Both the position numbers and the translations under genes were made by a program. Under the pieces are notes generated by a model that saw nothing but the letters and a program-made list of their open reading frames with translations, was not told the origin of the DNA and ran no database searches. Of a DNA stretch of 64,000 nucleotides, positions 33,316-42,048 are shown piece by piece. Position 1 is the first letter of the stretch. Every line of letters begins with the position of its first letter. This DNA comes from Caballeronia sp. Lep1P3 (GTDB lineage Bacteria; Pseudomonadota; Gammaproteobacteria; Burkholderiales; Burkholderiaceae), in assembly GCF_022879595.1 (NCBI RefSeq), contig NZ_CP084268.1, positions 248,001 through 312,000 on the forward strand. The letters are read 5' to 3'.

Positions 33316-34178
33316 GCCACGACGAGCTGCTCCGCGGGAATGCCCGGCGAACGCCCGGCAAGCCGCTCGAATTCGAATGGATCGTGGCTGCAGAACACGG
33401 TCAGATCAGGCCCCGCGTTCCTGCAAAGCTCGCGCAAACGCGCCTGATTATCGAGCCGCGCGGCGCGGTCCTTCTCCAGCATCCATTGATAGAACGCGAG
33501 GCCCGGCGTGCAGCGCGGCCGCGCCGCGTCCATCTCCGTATGAAAGAAGTACGCATCGGCGGCGAGCAAAAGCCATCGTTCGTCCGTGCGCACGGCAATG
33601 CCCGCGTGCCCGAATGTATGACCGCGCAGGGGAATGAGCGCGATGTCGTCGGCGAAACCGGGCAGCGGGCGCACGCTCTCGAAGCCGCGCCACGTCTCGC
33701 CGCCACCGCGATGCACCTGCCAGTTGCCGCGCGTGGACCATTGCTGCGGACGAAAACGCTGGCGATCGAGCCACGTCTTCTGCGCGAACGCATAGTCGCG
33801 TTCGACCTGCAACATGTGAACCGTCGCCTGCGGGAAGTCGTCGAGCCCGCCCGCGTGATCGAAGTCGAGATGGCTCATCAGGATATGGCGCACATCGCTC
33901 GCCTTGAAACCGAGCCGCTCGATTTGCCGCACCGCCGTCATCTCCGCGCGAAAGTCGGGCTTCAGCATGAAGAGGAAAAACGTGCTGAGCCGGCTTTGCG
34001 GATTGGCGACATCGCGCAGGCCAAAGCCCGTATCGACGAGTACGAGTCCATCATTGGTCTCGACGAGCAGGCAGTGGCACGTCAGTTCGCCGCGTCGCAA
34101 AAGGGAAGGCGTGCGCGCGTCGAAGAGCTTGCCGCCGAGCGGACAGCTCGATATGCAGTTGAGATGGTGAACGCGCAT
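33312..34178 (-). CDS. Metallo-beta-lactamase-fold hydrolase
   Basis: 288-aa protein with the MBL zinc site: H103, D105, D107, H108 in SHLDFDHAGG, plus later His in RGHTFGHAG and SHDPFEFE and an acidic residue in LAADAYFF. The Asp in HxDxDH is as expected. The N-terminus (MRVHHLNCISSCPLGGKLFD) lacks a signal peptide. The overall layout resembles the quorum-quenching lactonase/ribonuclease-Z-like cytoplasmic members. It is the first gene of the three-gene operon; a shared role in turning over a lipid- or ester-type compound is inferred. Confidence 0.82.
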   Translation of the reverse strand: MRVHHLNCISSCPLGGKLFDARTPSLLRRGELTCHCLLVETNDGLVLVDTGFGLRDVANPQSRLSTFFLFMLKPDFRAEMTAVRQIERLGFKASDVRHILMSHLDFDHAGGLDDFPQATVHMLQVERDYAFAQKTWLDRQRFRPQQWSTRGNWQVHRGGGETWRGFESVRPLPGFADDIALIPLRGHTFGHAGIAVRTDERWLLLAADAYFFHTEMDAARPRCTPGLAFYQWMLEKDRAARLDNQARLRELCRNAGPDLTVFCSHDPFEFERLAGRSPGIPAEQLVVA

Positions 34179-34211
34179 GACGCCTCCCGCTTCTTGTCGC
34201 CGAGCGCGGCT

Positions 34212-34403
34212 TTACGCCTTGCCGCCGCCGGCGGGCTTCACCTCGGACAGATCGTCGGACTTCACTTCGGCCTCGCGCACCGTGGTGCCTTCTTCGTCTG
34301 TTTCGGAGATGTCGGTCGTGAAGGTTTCGTCGCCGCCGGTCTCTTCCTGTTGGTCCGCGTCCTGCGACTGCTCCGGCTTGCCGTTCTGCGATGACGTACT
34401 CAT
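34212..34403 (-). CDS. Small acidic protein
   Basis: 63-aa, highly acidic, hydrophilic and probably disordered protein (MSTSSQNGKPEQSQDADQQE then GDETFTTDISETDEEGTTV). CAGGAG before the ATG at 34403 supports it. Composition fits small stress-induced proteins. No family recognised. Confidence 0.5.
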   Translation of the reverse strand: MSTSSQNGKPEQSQDADQQEETGGDETFTTDISETDEEGTTVREAEVKSDDLSEVKPAGGGKA

Positions 34404-34626
34404 GATGAACTCCTGGTGCCCGAAGGCCTGTTGGAATACATGTCGAAAAAATGCGCTCGCCGCGGATCGCATTCGTGTGCCGATGAACGCGCCTCGTTGC
34501 CGCACGCGCTGGCATCAAGCAATTCGGATGCCTTCGTTATTTGCGCCAAACGTCTGCGGATACGCCGCGCGCGGAACGCAGATTGCTTCGCTGTCCCGAA
34601 GTCAAACGCGTCCCAGGGAGGCATCG

Positions 34627-35415
34627 ATGAGCAACCGGCGTGACGTGTCGAATGGAACGGACGGCTTCATGCCGCTCGCGGCGGGCGTGGTCGCCGGGCT
34701 TGCGGCGGCGGGGCTTCTGATCGGACGGCGCGCGAATGCGCTCGCGCACGTGGGCGCCGGCCACTCGGCGAAGCATCGCGCGCTCGATCTCGCCTCGGGC
34801 CTCATGCAGCCGAAGTACCCGCTCGATGCCATGAGCACCTGGCTCAACGGCTTTCACATGTACGCGGACGACATGGGCCGCCAGGTCGAGGCGCATCACT
34901 TCTGCGTCCATCTTCGGCACGACCTGCATCAATGCGTGATCTTCGATTCGAACCGGCCCGATGCGCGGCTGATCGGCATCGAATACATCATTTCGGAGGA
35001 ACGTTTCCGCCAGTTGCCCGCCGAAGAAAAGCGCCTCTGGCACAGCCATCATTACGAAGTGAAGTCGGGCACTCTGGTTGCACCCGGCATTCCGGAACTG
35101 GCCGAGCGCGCGTACTTCAAGGATCTCGTCTCGACTTACGGCAAGACGTTTCATACGTGGCAGATCGATCGCGACGAGTTTCCGTATGGCGCGCCGCAAC
35201 TCATGATGGGCTTCACGCAGGACGGCCAGCTCGACGAATCGCTGCTCGCCGCGCGCGACGCACGGCTCGGCGTGTCGAGCGACGACCGCCGGCGCAAGCG
35301 CTACGGCATCGCCGTGCCCGACATCGCGCCGGGCGCGAACGGATGGGAAGACGGCACGTCGGTGCAGACGGCGATCGTGGAAGTCCCGTTCGGGGATAGC
35401 CGCGAACGCTCCTGA
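34627..35415 (+). CDS. DUF1264 (oil-body-associated-protein-like) protein
   Basis: 262-aa protein. A hydrophobic N-terminal stretch (about 14-32, FMPLAAGVVAGLAAAGLLIG) is followed by the DUF1264/OBAP core: WLNGFHMYADDMGRQVEAHH, HDLHQCVIFDSN, ARLIGIEYIISEERF, LWHSHHYEVKSG and YGKTFHTWQIDRDEFPYG. The family is known from plant oil bodies and occurs in bacteria without an assigned role; lipid-surface or stress function is an inference. CAGGGAGG before the ATG supports the start. It begins a rightward run of small stress-type genes. Confidence 0.82.
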   Translation: MSNRRDVSNGTDGFMPLAAGVVAGLAAAGLLIGRRANALAHVGAGHSAKHRALDLASGLMQPKYPLDAMSTWLNGFHMYADDMGRQVEAHHFCVHLRHDLHQCVIFDSNRPDARLIGIEYIISEERFRQLPAEEKRLWHSHHYEVKSGTLVAPGIPELAERAYFKDLVSTYGKTFHTWQIDRDEFPYGAPQLMMGFTQDGQLDESLLAARDARLGVSSDDRRRKRYGIAVPDIAPGANGWEDGTSVQTAIVEVPFGDSRERS

Positions 35416-35447
35416 CTTCAGAGAAGACGCAACGGAGGGCGACCCAC

Positions 35448-35660
35448 ATGAAGCACACAGTCCGATTTGCAACGCTCGCCGCAATGGTGATCGCGATGTC
35501 GTTCACGGCGGGATGCAAACGCAGCGGCGACGCCGGCAGCAGCAGTAGCAGCGGCGGCGCGGGCGACACGTCGGCGTCCGCGCCGATGGCATCCGCCCCG
35601 GCTGCGGCGAGCTTCCCCGCCACCGCCGCGAGCGATGCGCCCGCAGGCGCGAGCCAGTGA
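35448..35660 (+). CDS. Small putative lipoprotein
   Basis: 70-aa protein with lipoprotein signal MKHTVRFATLAAMVIAMSFT then lipobox FTAGC. The mature part is a Ser/Gly/Ala-rich low-complexity stretch. Function unknown; it could tether to the periplasmic face of the inner or outer membrane. GGAGG before the ATG. Confidence 0.6.
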   Translation: MKHTVRFATLAAMVIAMSFTAGCKRSGDAGSSSSSGGAGDTSASAPMASAPAAASFPATAASDAPAGASQ

Positions 35661-35724
35661 TCGCACGCGGCGTCACGAGCGGCACTTAGCCGCTTCCGAT
35701 TCAACCCCTCAAAGGAGAAACGCA

Positions 35725-35940
35725 ATGGCGAAGAACGAGTCCGGCGGATCGAACAGCATGTTCATCGACATGCAGAAAGCGCTGAAAGGGATCGACTATC
35801 CCGCCAACAAGCAAACGCTCCTCGACACGGCTCGCAGCAACGGCGCGAGCGAGGAAATCACCAACGCGCTCGATGCGCTACCGGATCAGGACTTCGAAAG
35901 TCCGGCGGCGGTGTCGAAAGCGGTAGGCCAGGAGAGTTGA
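35725..35940 (+). CDS. DUF2795 family protein
   Basis: 71-aa protein: FIDMQKALKGIDYPANKQTL then LLDTARSNGASEEITNALDA and a FESPAAVSKAVG end. This helical repeat of DUF2795 is found in small stress-type proteins. AAAGGAGAAAC before the ATG at 35725 supports it. Function unknown. Confidence 0.8.
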   Translation: MAKNESGGSNSMFIDMQKALKGIDYPANKQTLLDTARSNGASEEITNALDALPDQDFESPAAVSKAVGQES

Positions 35941-36013
35941 ACTTTTTTCCTCCGACGCCATGCGGCCGCGACCGTCGCGGCCGCGCGCGGCTCTTTTTCC
36001 ATAGGAGAACACG

Positions 36014-36460
36014 ATGAGCATTTTCTCGACCATTCTGAACAAGATTTTCCCGCACGATCACCCGGCCGCCACGGCATCGGGCGCCGCGACGCCACCGGCT
36101 GCATCGACGCCCGCGAACGGCGCGGCATCGGCGACGCAGGCGAGTCCCGCGCCCGCGACCGCCGGCGTTGAGCCGGCCCGCCCGCCCGTCACGCCGATGC
36201 CCGAAGTGGACGTCGAGGCGATCCTCTCGCAAAAGCAGCAGCAGAACGGCGCGAATCTGAACTGGCGCGCGTCCATCGTCGACCTGATGAAGTTGCTCGA
36301 TCTCGACAGCAGCCTGCAAGCGCGCAAGGAACTCGCATCCGAGTTGCACTACACCGGCAATACGGACGACTCGGCTTCGATGAACATCTGGCTGCACAAG
36401 GAGGTGATGAAGAAGCTCGCGGAAAACGGCGGCAAGGTGCCGGACGATCTCAAGAGCTGA
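36014..36460 (+). CDS. DUF3597 family protein
   Basis: 148-aa protein. The N-terminus MSIFSTILNKIFPHDH is followed by an Ala/Pro/Thr-rich linker (about 20-62), then the DUF3597 core: VDVEAILSQKQQQNGANLNW then RASIVDLMKLLDLDSSLQAR, ELHYTGNTDDSASMNIWLHK and a KKLAENGGKVPDDLK end. The family resembles LysM-proximal small helical proteins but has no known activity. AGGAG precedes the ATG. Confidence 0.85.
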   Translation: MSIFSTILNKIFPHDHPAATASGAATPPAASTPANGAASATQASPAPATAGVEPARPPVTPMPEVDVEAILSQKQQQNGANLNWRASIVDLMKLLDLDSSLQARKELASELHYTGNTDDSASMNIWLHKEVMKKLAENGGKVPDDLKS

Positions 36461-36571
36461 TGCATGCACGGACCGGCTCGATGAGCGGCGGCTAGTCGGA
36501 GGACTTCGGCACAACGAATGCTTGATACGTCGCGTCGATTTCTCTCAACGACTCACTCAACGACTGCCGCC

Positions 36572-36871
36572 ATGAAAGAGCCGGTCTCGCGACGCGCGAA
36601 GCTCGTCCTGTTCCCGTGGAAGAAGGACCAATCGGCCAAGCCCGGCCTCACCGATGACGACTACGCGATCTACGCGTCGTATCGTCCGCATGTGAGCGGC
36701 GGCTTCGTCGGCACGCTCAAGGTCGTGCGCCTGACGGATGCCCGCCTGCTCTATCCCTTCGACGGCGCCGAGGAACTCGGCCCGTTCGATTCGAAGGACG
36801 CCGCCAAAAACGCAGCGCAGGTTCGCGGCAGACAGATCGTGGACGCGGATCTCAAGACGCCCGAACTCTGA
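36572..36871 (+). CDS. Small conserved-looking protein of unknown function
   Basis: 99-aa soluble protein: AKLVLFPWKKDQ, DDDYAIYASYRPHVSGGFVG, and a C-terminal beta-hairpin/helix (DSKDAAKNAAQVRGRQIVDA). It looks like a small single-domain protein of the type common in Burkholderiaceae; I do not recognise the family. The ATG at 36572 was chosen over one 54 bases upstream because the upstream residues look non-coding. It ends nine bases from the end of the convergent mgtC gene. Confidence 0.55.
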   Translation: MKEPVSRRAKLVLFPWKKDQSAKPGLTDDDYAIYASYRPHVSGGFVGTLKVVRLTDARLLYPFDGAEELGPFDSKDAAKNAAQVRGRQIVDADLKTPEL

Positions 36872-36880
36872 CCCACGCAT

Positions 36881-37588
36881 TCATCGCACGATGGACCATT
36901 CGAGATGGTCCGCGCCCGCCGACGTCGCCCATTCGACGAACGGCGGCGCATCCTGCGAATACGGCGCGCCGTGCCAGCGCACTTCGAACCGCTCCTCGAC
37001 GCGGCCATCGTCCTTTCCCGCCGATCCCGCCACGGAGGTCAGCCGGCAACCGCATGCGCGCATCGATTCGATGAGCTTCTCTTTCGAGAAACGCCCGCGC
37101 TCGTAAGTGAGCCGCAGCTCCGCCTGATTTTCGCGCGGGATGCGCTGCTCGACGGCCTGCAAGAGCCATAGCACGACGATGCCGAGCACGAGCCCAATGA
37201 CGCCCAGGCCGAGTTGCCCGCCGCCGAAGCACAGACCGACGACCGTCACGAACCACAGCGTCGCCGCCGTGGTCACGCCCTTGACGAGACCGTCCTTGCG
37301 AAGAATCGCGCCCGCGCCGATGAAGCCCACGCCGGACAGAATGCCGAGCGGCAGGCGCATGACATCGAGTTGCACGAAGGACTCGGGCGTCTTGCCCGAT
37401 TGCGCGAGCAGCGCGTTCACCTGCAACATCGCGAGACAGGCGGCGAGGCAGACGAGCAGCGTCGTGCGCAGGCCGGCCACCTTGCCGGATTCGCCCCGAT
37501 TAAGCCCGATGAAAACCCCGGCGGCCACCGCCAGCGCAATGCGGATAAACACATCCCGCCATTCGAGAGTGAGCGGCATCAACGCCAT
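36881..37588 (-). CDS. MgtC/SapB family membrane protein
   Basis: 235-aa protein. The N-terminal half has MgtC helices with GLNRGESGKVAGLRTTLLVC, then PLGILSGVGFIGAGAILRKD, the family signature. The C-terminal half (after about residue 145) is soluble with an ACT-like beta-alpha pattern. MgtC proteins help survival under low magnesium and can modulate the ATP synthase. GGAG before the ATG at 37588. Divergent from the methyltransferase-esterase fusion. Confidence 0.88.
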   Translation of the reverse strand: MALMPLTLEWRDVFIRIALAVAAGVFIGLNRGESGKVAGLRTTLLVCLAACLAMLQVNALLAQSGKTPESFVQLDVMRLPLGILSGVGFIGAGAILRKDGLVKGVTTAATLWFVTVVGLCFGGGQLGLGVIGLVLGIVVLWLLQAVEQRIPRENQAELRLTYERGRFSKEKLIESMRACGCRLTSVAGSAGKDDGRVEERFEVRWHGAPYSQDAPPFVEWATSAGADHLEWSIVR

Positions 37589-37716
37589 ATGATTGTTCTC
37601 CGTGTGCCCGCCCGGACGGCCTCTGCCGGGCCTCGATCCGTTTCGTCAAGCAAATGTCGAACCCGGGTCCGCGCCTTGCTTTTGCAATGTGAATCGAAAC
37701 GTCGTTCGGAACGGGA

Positions 37717-39741
37717 ATGAACCGGTTTGCGGCTGCGCAAGGCAAGATGGTCGAGCGTCAATTGAAGGGTCGCGGCATCGCGGATGCGCGCGTGCTCGAC
37801 TGCATGCGCCAGGTGCCGCGTCACGCGTTCGTGGACGCCGCGCTCGCCGAATTCGCCTACGACGACAACCCGCTGCCCATCGCCGCGAACCAGACCATCT
37901 CGCAGCCCTACATGGTCGCGCTGATGCTCGAGGCCGCGCGCCTGCAGCCGGGCGAGCGCGTGCTCGACATCGGCACCGGCAGCGGCTACGCGGCGGCGGT
38001 GGCGGCGTGCATCGCGTCGTGTGTCGATTCGGTCGAACGGATCGGCGAGCTCGCCGATGCCGCGCGCGCCACGCTGCATCGTCTCGGCATCCGCAACGTC
38101 GCCGTGCATCATGGCGACGGCACCGCGGGCCTCGCGCATCGCGCGCCCTTCGACGTGATCCTCGCGGCGGCGGGCGGGCCTTACGTGCCACCGGCGTGGC
38201 GCGAGCAGCTGAGAATCGGCGGGCGGCTCGTGATGCCCGTCGGCGACGCGCGCGAGGCGCAGCGGCTCGTGCGCTTCGTGCGCGTCGGCGAGCAGGAGTT
38301 CGAGCAGGAAGACCTGGGCAGCGTGATGTTCGTGCCGCTGATCGGCGAGGCGGGCTGGCAGGACGAACCCGTCATCGACGATGCGCCCGCGCCGCCCTCG
38401 CGCAAGGCCGCAGGCGACACAGCGGGAAAGACGAAGGGCAAGCGCGCGCTGCCCGATCTGATCCGCGCCGCCGCCGTGCGTCTGCCCGCGCCGGGCGCGA
38501 CGGACTTCGCGCAGGCGTTCGACCGCTTCGGGAAGAAGCGCGTCGTGCTGCTCGGCGAAGCGAGCCACGGCACCGCCGAGTTCTACGAGGCGCGCGCCGC
38601 CATCACGCGGCGGCTCATCGAGGAGCACGGCTTTCGCTTCGTCGCGGTGGAAGCCGACTGGCCCGACGCCGCGATGATCGACGAACACGTCCGGCACCGT
38701 CCGCGCACGCGTCCCGATGCGCGTCCCTTCAAGCGCTTTCCGCGCTGGATGTGGCGCAACGCCGAGTTCGCCGCGTTCGTCGCGTGGCTCGGCAGGCACA
38801 ATGCCGCGCTGCCGCCCGAGCGCCGCGCCGCGTTCTACGGACTCGATCTGTATAGCCTCTCCGAATCGATCGAAGCGGTGCTCGCCTATCTGGATGTCGA
38901 AGATCCGGACGCCGCGCGCATCGCCCGCCAGCGTTACGGCTGTCTCACGCCGTGGCAGAAAAATCCGGCGGTGTACGGCCGCGCGGCGTGGCACGCGGGC
39001 TTCGGCAAGTGCGAGAAGGCGGTCGTCGCGCAGTTGCGGGACTTGCTCGACAAGCGCCTCGCTTCGCCGGCCGCCGATCCCGGCCTGCTCGATGCCACGC
39101 ACAACGCGCGGCTCGTGGCATCGGCGGAACAGTATTACCGCGCGATGTACAGCGGCTCGGCCGAAAGCTGGAACCTGCGCGACACCCACATGTTCGACAC
39201 GCTCGCGAGCCTTCTCGATGCGTGGGGCCCCGACGCGCGCGCGGTCGTCTGGGCGCACAACTCGCATCTCGGCGATGCCTCCGCCACCGAGATGGGCCGC
39301 ATGCGCGACGAGCTGAACGTCGGCCAGTTGTGCCGCGAGCGCTTCGGCGACGACGCCGCGCTGATCGGCTTCGGCACGCACACGGGAACGGTCGCGGCGG
39401 CATCCGACTGGGACGACCCGATGCAGGTGATGAACGTGCGCCCGTCGCGCGCTGACAGCTACGAGCAGCAGTTCCATCTCGCGGGCGTGAGTCCGTGCAT
39501 GGTCGATCTGCGGCCCGGCGTGGGCGATGAACTGCGTGACGCGCTGCGCGAAGAAAAGCTCGAACGCTTCATCGGCGTGATTTATCGGCCCGACACGGAG
39601 CTGTACAGCCATTACGCGCAGGCCGAATTGCCCGCGCAGTTCGACGCCTTCGTCTGGTTCGACACGACGCGGGCGGTGAAGGCGCTGCCCACGCCGCCCG
39701 AAACGCACGACGCGCCGGAGACCTTCCCGTTCGGCGTTTGA
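37717..39741 (+). CDS. Protein-L-isoaspartate methyltransferase fused to an erythromycin-esterase-type domain
   Basis: 674-aa two-domain protein. Residues 1-210 (about) are a complete protein-L-isoaspartate O-methyltransferase: VPRHAFVDAALAEFAYDDNP, SAM motif VLDIGTGSGYAAAVA (from 82) and LAAAGGPYVPPAW. A Pro/Lys-rich linker (about 222-248) leads to an erythromycin-esterase-like domain with LGEASHGTAEFYEAR (Glu281, His284), EADWPDAAMID and AHNSHLGDAS (His514), the key acidic and histidine residues of that family. Usually these are separate proteins. The methyltransferase repairs damaged Asn/Asp in aged proteins; the esterase part may act on a linked substrate or be a succinoglycan-type hydrolase. 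The role of the fusion is unknown. Confidence 0.88.
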   Translation: MNRFAAAQGKMVERQLKGRGIADARVLDCMRQVPRHAFVDAALAEFAYDDNPLPIAANQTISQPYMVALMLEAARLQPGERVLDIGTGSGYAAAVAACIASCVDSVERIGELADAARATLHRLGIRNVAVHHGDGTAGLAHRAPFDVILAAAGGPYVPPAWREQLRIGGRLVMPVGDAREAQRLVRFVRVGEQEFEQEDLGSVMFVPLIGEAGWQDEPVIDDAPAPPSRKAAGDTAGKTKGKRALPDLIRAAAVRLPAPGATDFAQAFDRFGKKRVVLLGEASHGTAEFYEARAAITRRLIEEHGFRFVAVEADWPDAAMIDEHVRHRPRTRPDARPFKRFPRWMWRNAEFAAFVAWLGRHNAALPPERRAAFYGLDLYSLSESIEAVLAYLDVEDPDAARIARQRYGCLTPWQKNPAVYGRAAWHAGFGKCEKAVVAQLRDLLDKRLASPAADPGLLDATHNARLVASAEQYYRAMYSGSAESWNLRDTHMFDTLASLLDAWGPDARAVVWAHNSHLGDASATEMGRMRDELNVGQLCRERFGDDAALIGFGTHTGTVAAASDWDDPMQVMNVRPSRADSYEQQFHLAGVSPCMVDLRPGVGDELRDALREEKLERFIGVIYRPDTELYSHYAQAELPAQFDAFVWFDTTRAVKALPTPPETHDAPETFPFGV

Positions 39742-39755
39742 ATGCGCTGCCGGAG

Positions 39756-40901
39756 TTACTTCGGCCGGATTGCGTAAAGGGAAGTCGGCAGCGCGATCGG
39801 GTCGTTCGGGTTGAACCAGCTCATGTCGGGAATGCGCGAATCGGTCACGTACACGGTGCCGTCCGGCCCTTGCGTGAACGTGTCGGGCCAGCGCAACTGC
39901 GGATCGCGCAGGAGCGTGGTCAGGCGCGAGCCCTCATGGGCGTCCTCACGGATGCGCACCGCGTGATGCTCGACCGACGACACGTACAAGCGCCCGCGCG
40001 CGTCGAAGAGCAGGCCATCGGCGGGACCGTCGATGCCGACCGTCTCCACGCGCGAAGACACTTGCTGCGCGCTCAGCTGCGCGTTCTGCAGCGCATCGGT
40101 GGCGATCCGATAGAGCGTCTTGCCCTTCACCGCCTGCCAGTAGAGATAGCGCCCGTCCGGCGTGAGCGCGATGCCGTCCGCCGAGAAGTTCACGCCGCGA
40201 CCATCGGTCTGACGCAGCGGCTTGCCGTCGACTGACACGGTGACGGTCTTGTCCGCCTGCGTGCTCGGGTCGCCGTCGAGCACGCGGCGCGCGACGCCCG
40301 TCGTCCGGTCGATCACGACGATCGCCCCGCGCACGCCCGAATCGGTGATGTAGATGAACCGGCCATCGGGACTCAGGCGCACGTCGTTGAGATAGCTGCC
40401 CTGCGGCGCGATGCTTTCGTCGAAGTGAAAGACGTGCGCGATCTGGTTCGTCGCGAGGTCGATTTGCGCGAGCTTGGGCGCGCCCGGCACGACGAGCGAC
40501 TGCGCGGGCGCGCCGGGATCGAGCACCCAGAGATTACCCTGCTTGTCGGCCACGACCGATTGCACGCACACCCAATGATCCGCCGGCGAGATTTCATCGC
40601 GGCGGGCGTTGCGCCACGCGTTCCACTCCGCGTCGGGGAACGGACGAAGGTCGCCGCTCGGCCCGAGTTCGGCGACGGAGACCGGCGCGTCCTCGGTCCA
40701 GCGCGGAAAGTTGACGAAGGTGCGTCCGGTCGGCGAGATGGTCACGCCCGTCACCTGATGCTCGAAGCGCGCGACGAGTTGCAGCCGCGCGCTGCCCGCG
40801 GGCGCGCTCGCGGCGGCATCGTTCGATACATTCTGCGCGAGCGCCGCTTGCGCGGCGAAGGCGAGGCTTGCGGCGGCGAAACAGCGGCTCAGTCGGTGCA
40901 T
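39756..40901 (-). CDS. Exported royal-jelly/SMP-30-type beta-propeller protein
   Basis: 381-aa protein with a signal peptide (MHRLSRCFAAASLAFAAQAA, ending LAQ). The mature part is a beta-propeller with blade repeats: VTGVTISPTGRTFVNFPRW, QSVVADKQGNLWVLDPG, LNDVRLSPDGRFIYITDSG, DGIALTPDGRYLYWQ and GRLYVSSVEHHA. The pattern fits the major-royal-jelly-protein/SMP-30 class, including sugar-lactonases and related periplasmic enzymes; catalytic residues are not certain. It is convergent with, and 14 bases from, the fusion gene. Confidence 0.8.
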   Translation of the reverse strand: MHRLSRCFAAASLAFAAQAALAQNVSNDAAASAPAGSARLQLVARFEHQVTGVTISPTGRTFVNFPRWTEDAPVSVAELGPSGDLRPFPDAEWNAWRNARRDEISPADHWVCVQSVVADKQGNLWVLDPGAPAQSLVVPGAPKLAQIDLATNQIAHVFHFDESIAPQGSYLNDVRLSPDGRFIYITDSGVRGAIVVIDRTTGVARRVLDGDPSTQADKTVTVSVDGKPLRQTDGRGVNFSADGIALTPDGRYLYWQAVKGKTLYRIATDALQNAQLSAQQVSSRVETVGIDGPADGLLFDARGRLYVSSVEHHAVRIREDAHEGSRLTTLLRDPQLRWPDTFTQGPDGTVYVTDSRIPDMSWFNPNDPIALPTSLYAIRPK

Positions 40902-40936
40902 GATCGGTTCCTTGGAGGCTTCCACGTCGCGGGCAT

Positions 40937-41968
40937 TCAGGCTTCGCTCACCTGGCTCACCTGGCGCACGTAGCGTCGCGCCATCATCACGAGCAGGATC
41001 GCGGCCGCGCCCGTCAAGGCGGCGCGCGTGCCCGCCGGCTGCAAGCGCGCGCCGGTGTACAGGCTGAACTCCCGCACGCGGCCGTTCTTGCCCGAGCGTT
41101 CGCGCAGGTCGCCACTGCCTTCGTAGAGCGCATCGCCGCTTTGACGCGGCTCGCCCTTCGATTGCGCCTTCACCCCGAGCAGGCTCGTGAACGCATCGTA
41201 GAGGCGCGGCGCGCTGCGCCCGAGGCCGGCCATCGCGCGCGATGCGCCGCCCACGTAGATATCGCGCTCCGGATGCACGGCCGCATGCAGGATCGCTTTC
41301 GCGGCCACATCCGGCGCGTACACGGGCGGTGGCAGCTTCGGCTCTTCATCGAGATAATTTTTTGCGTGCTCGACGAAGAGCGTGTCGATGCCCGCCGGCT
41401 TGATGAGCGTGACCGATACCGGCACGTTTTCGTTCTTCAGTTCGAGGCGCAGCGAGTCGGTGAAGCCCTTCACCGCGTGCTTCGACGCGACATACGGCCC
41501 TTGAAGCGGAACGGCCACATCCGACAGTTCGCTGCCGAGATTGATGAGCGCGCCGCCGCGCTCGCGCAGATGTTTGACAGCCACGCGCGAGCCGTTCACG
41601 ACGCCCCAGTAGTTCGTGTCGAAGAGCTTGCGCTGGTCTTCGAGCGACACATCGGCGATGCGGCCGTAGACGGAAACGCCTGCGTTGTTGATCCACGTAT
41701 CGAAGCCGCCGAAGCGATCGATGGCGGCGTTCGCGGCGGCCTGAAGCTGGCCTTCGTCGCCGACATCCGCTGCCGTGTACGCGACGGCGGGCGCGCCGGC
41801 TTCGGTCAGCTCGTCGGCGAGCACGGCAAGCGCGGTTTCGTCGCGCGAGACGAGCATGAGCCGCGCGCCCGACTTCGCCGCGCGGCGCGCAGTGGCAAGG
41901 CCGATGCCGCTCGTCGCGCCGGTGAGCACGATCGTCTGTTGATTCAGAGGCTTCAGTTTGATTCGCAT
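40937..41968 (-). CDS. SDR-family oxidoreductase with C-terminal membrane segment
   Basis: 343-aa protein. Classical SDR: cofactor loop TGATSGIG (16-23), NNAGVSVYG, active-site Ser in NLGSELSD and YVASKHA (Tyr-x-x-x-Lys). A C-terminal extension from about residue 265 ends in a hydrophobic segment (TGAAAILLVMMARRYV), likely a membrane anchor. Substrate unknown. The ATG at 41968 gives the clean N-terminus MRIKLKPLNQ. It follows the propeller gene's start by 35 bases on the same strand and may precede it in transcription. Confidence 0.85.
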   Translation of the reverse strand: MRIKLKPLNQQTIVLTGATSGIGLATARRAAKSGARLMLVSRDETALAVLADELTEAGAPAVAYTAADVGDEGQLQAAANAAIDRFGGFDTWINNAGVSVYGRIADVSLEDQRKLFDTNYWGVVNGSRVAVKHLRERGGALINLGSELSDVAVPLQGPYVASKHAVKGFTDSLRLELKNENVPVSVTLIKPAGIDTLFVEHAKNYLDEEPKLPPPVYAPDVAAKAILHAAVHPERDIYVGGASRAMAGLGRSAPRLYDAFTSLLGVKAQSKGEPRQSGDALYEGSGDLRERSGKNGRVREFSLYTGARLQPAGTRAALTGAAAILLVMMARRYVRQVSQVSEA

Positions 41969-42048
41969 GACCGGTCCGGGAAATAGGGATGATGGGTCGC
42001 TCAAGCATCCCGCGTTCCTCGCGTATTCCTCGCGCGCCGACGCGACCA

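Noticed and set aside
37579..39708. 709-codon minus-strand open frame opposite the methyltransferase-esterase fusion
   Set aside because: Antisense shadow of a high-GC gene; no motif, and the sense frame is clearly real.
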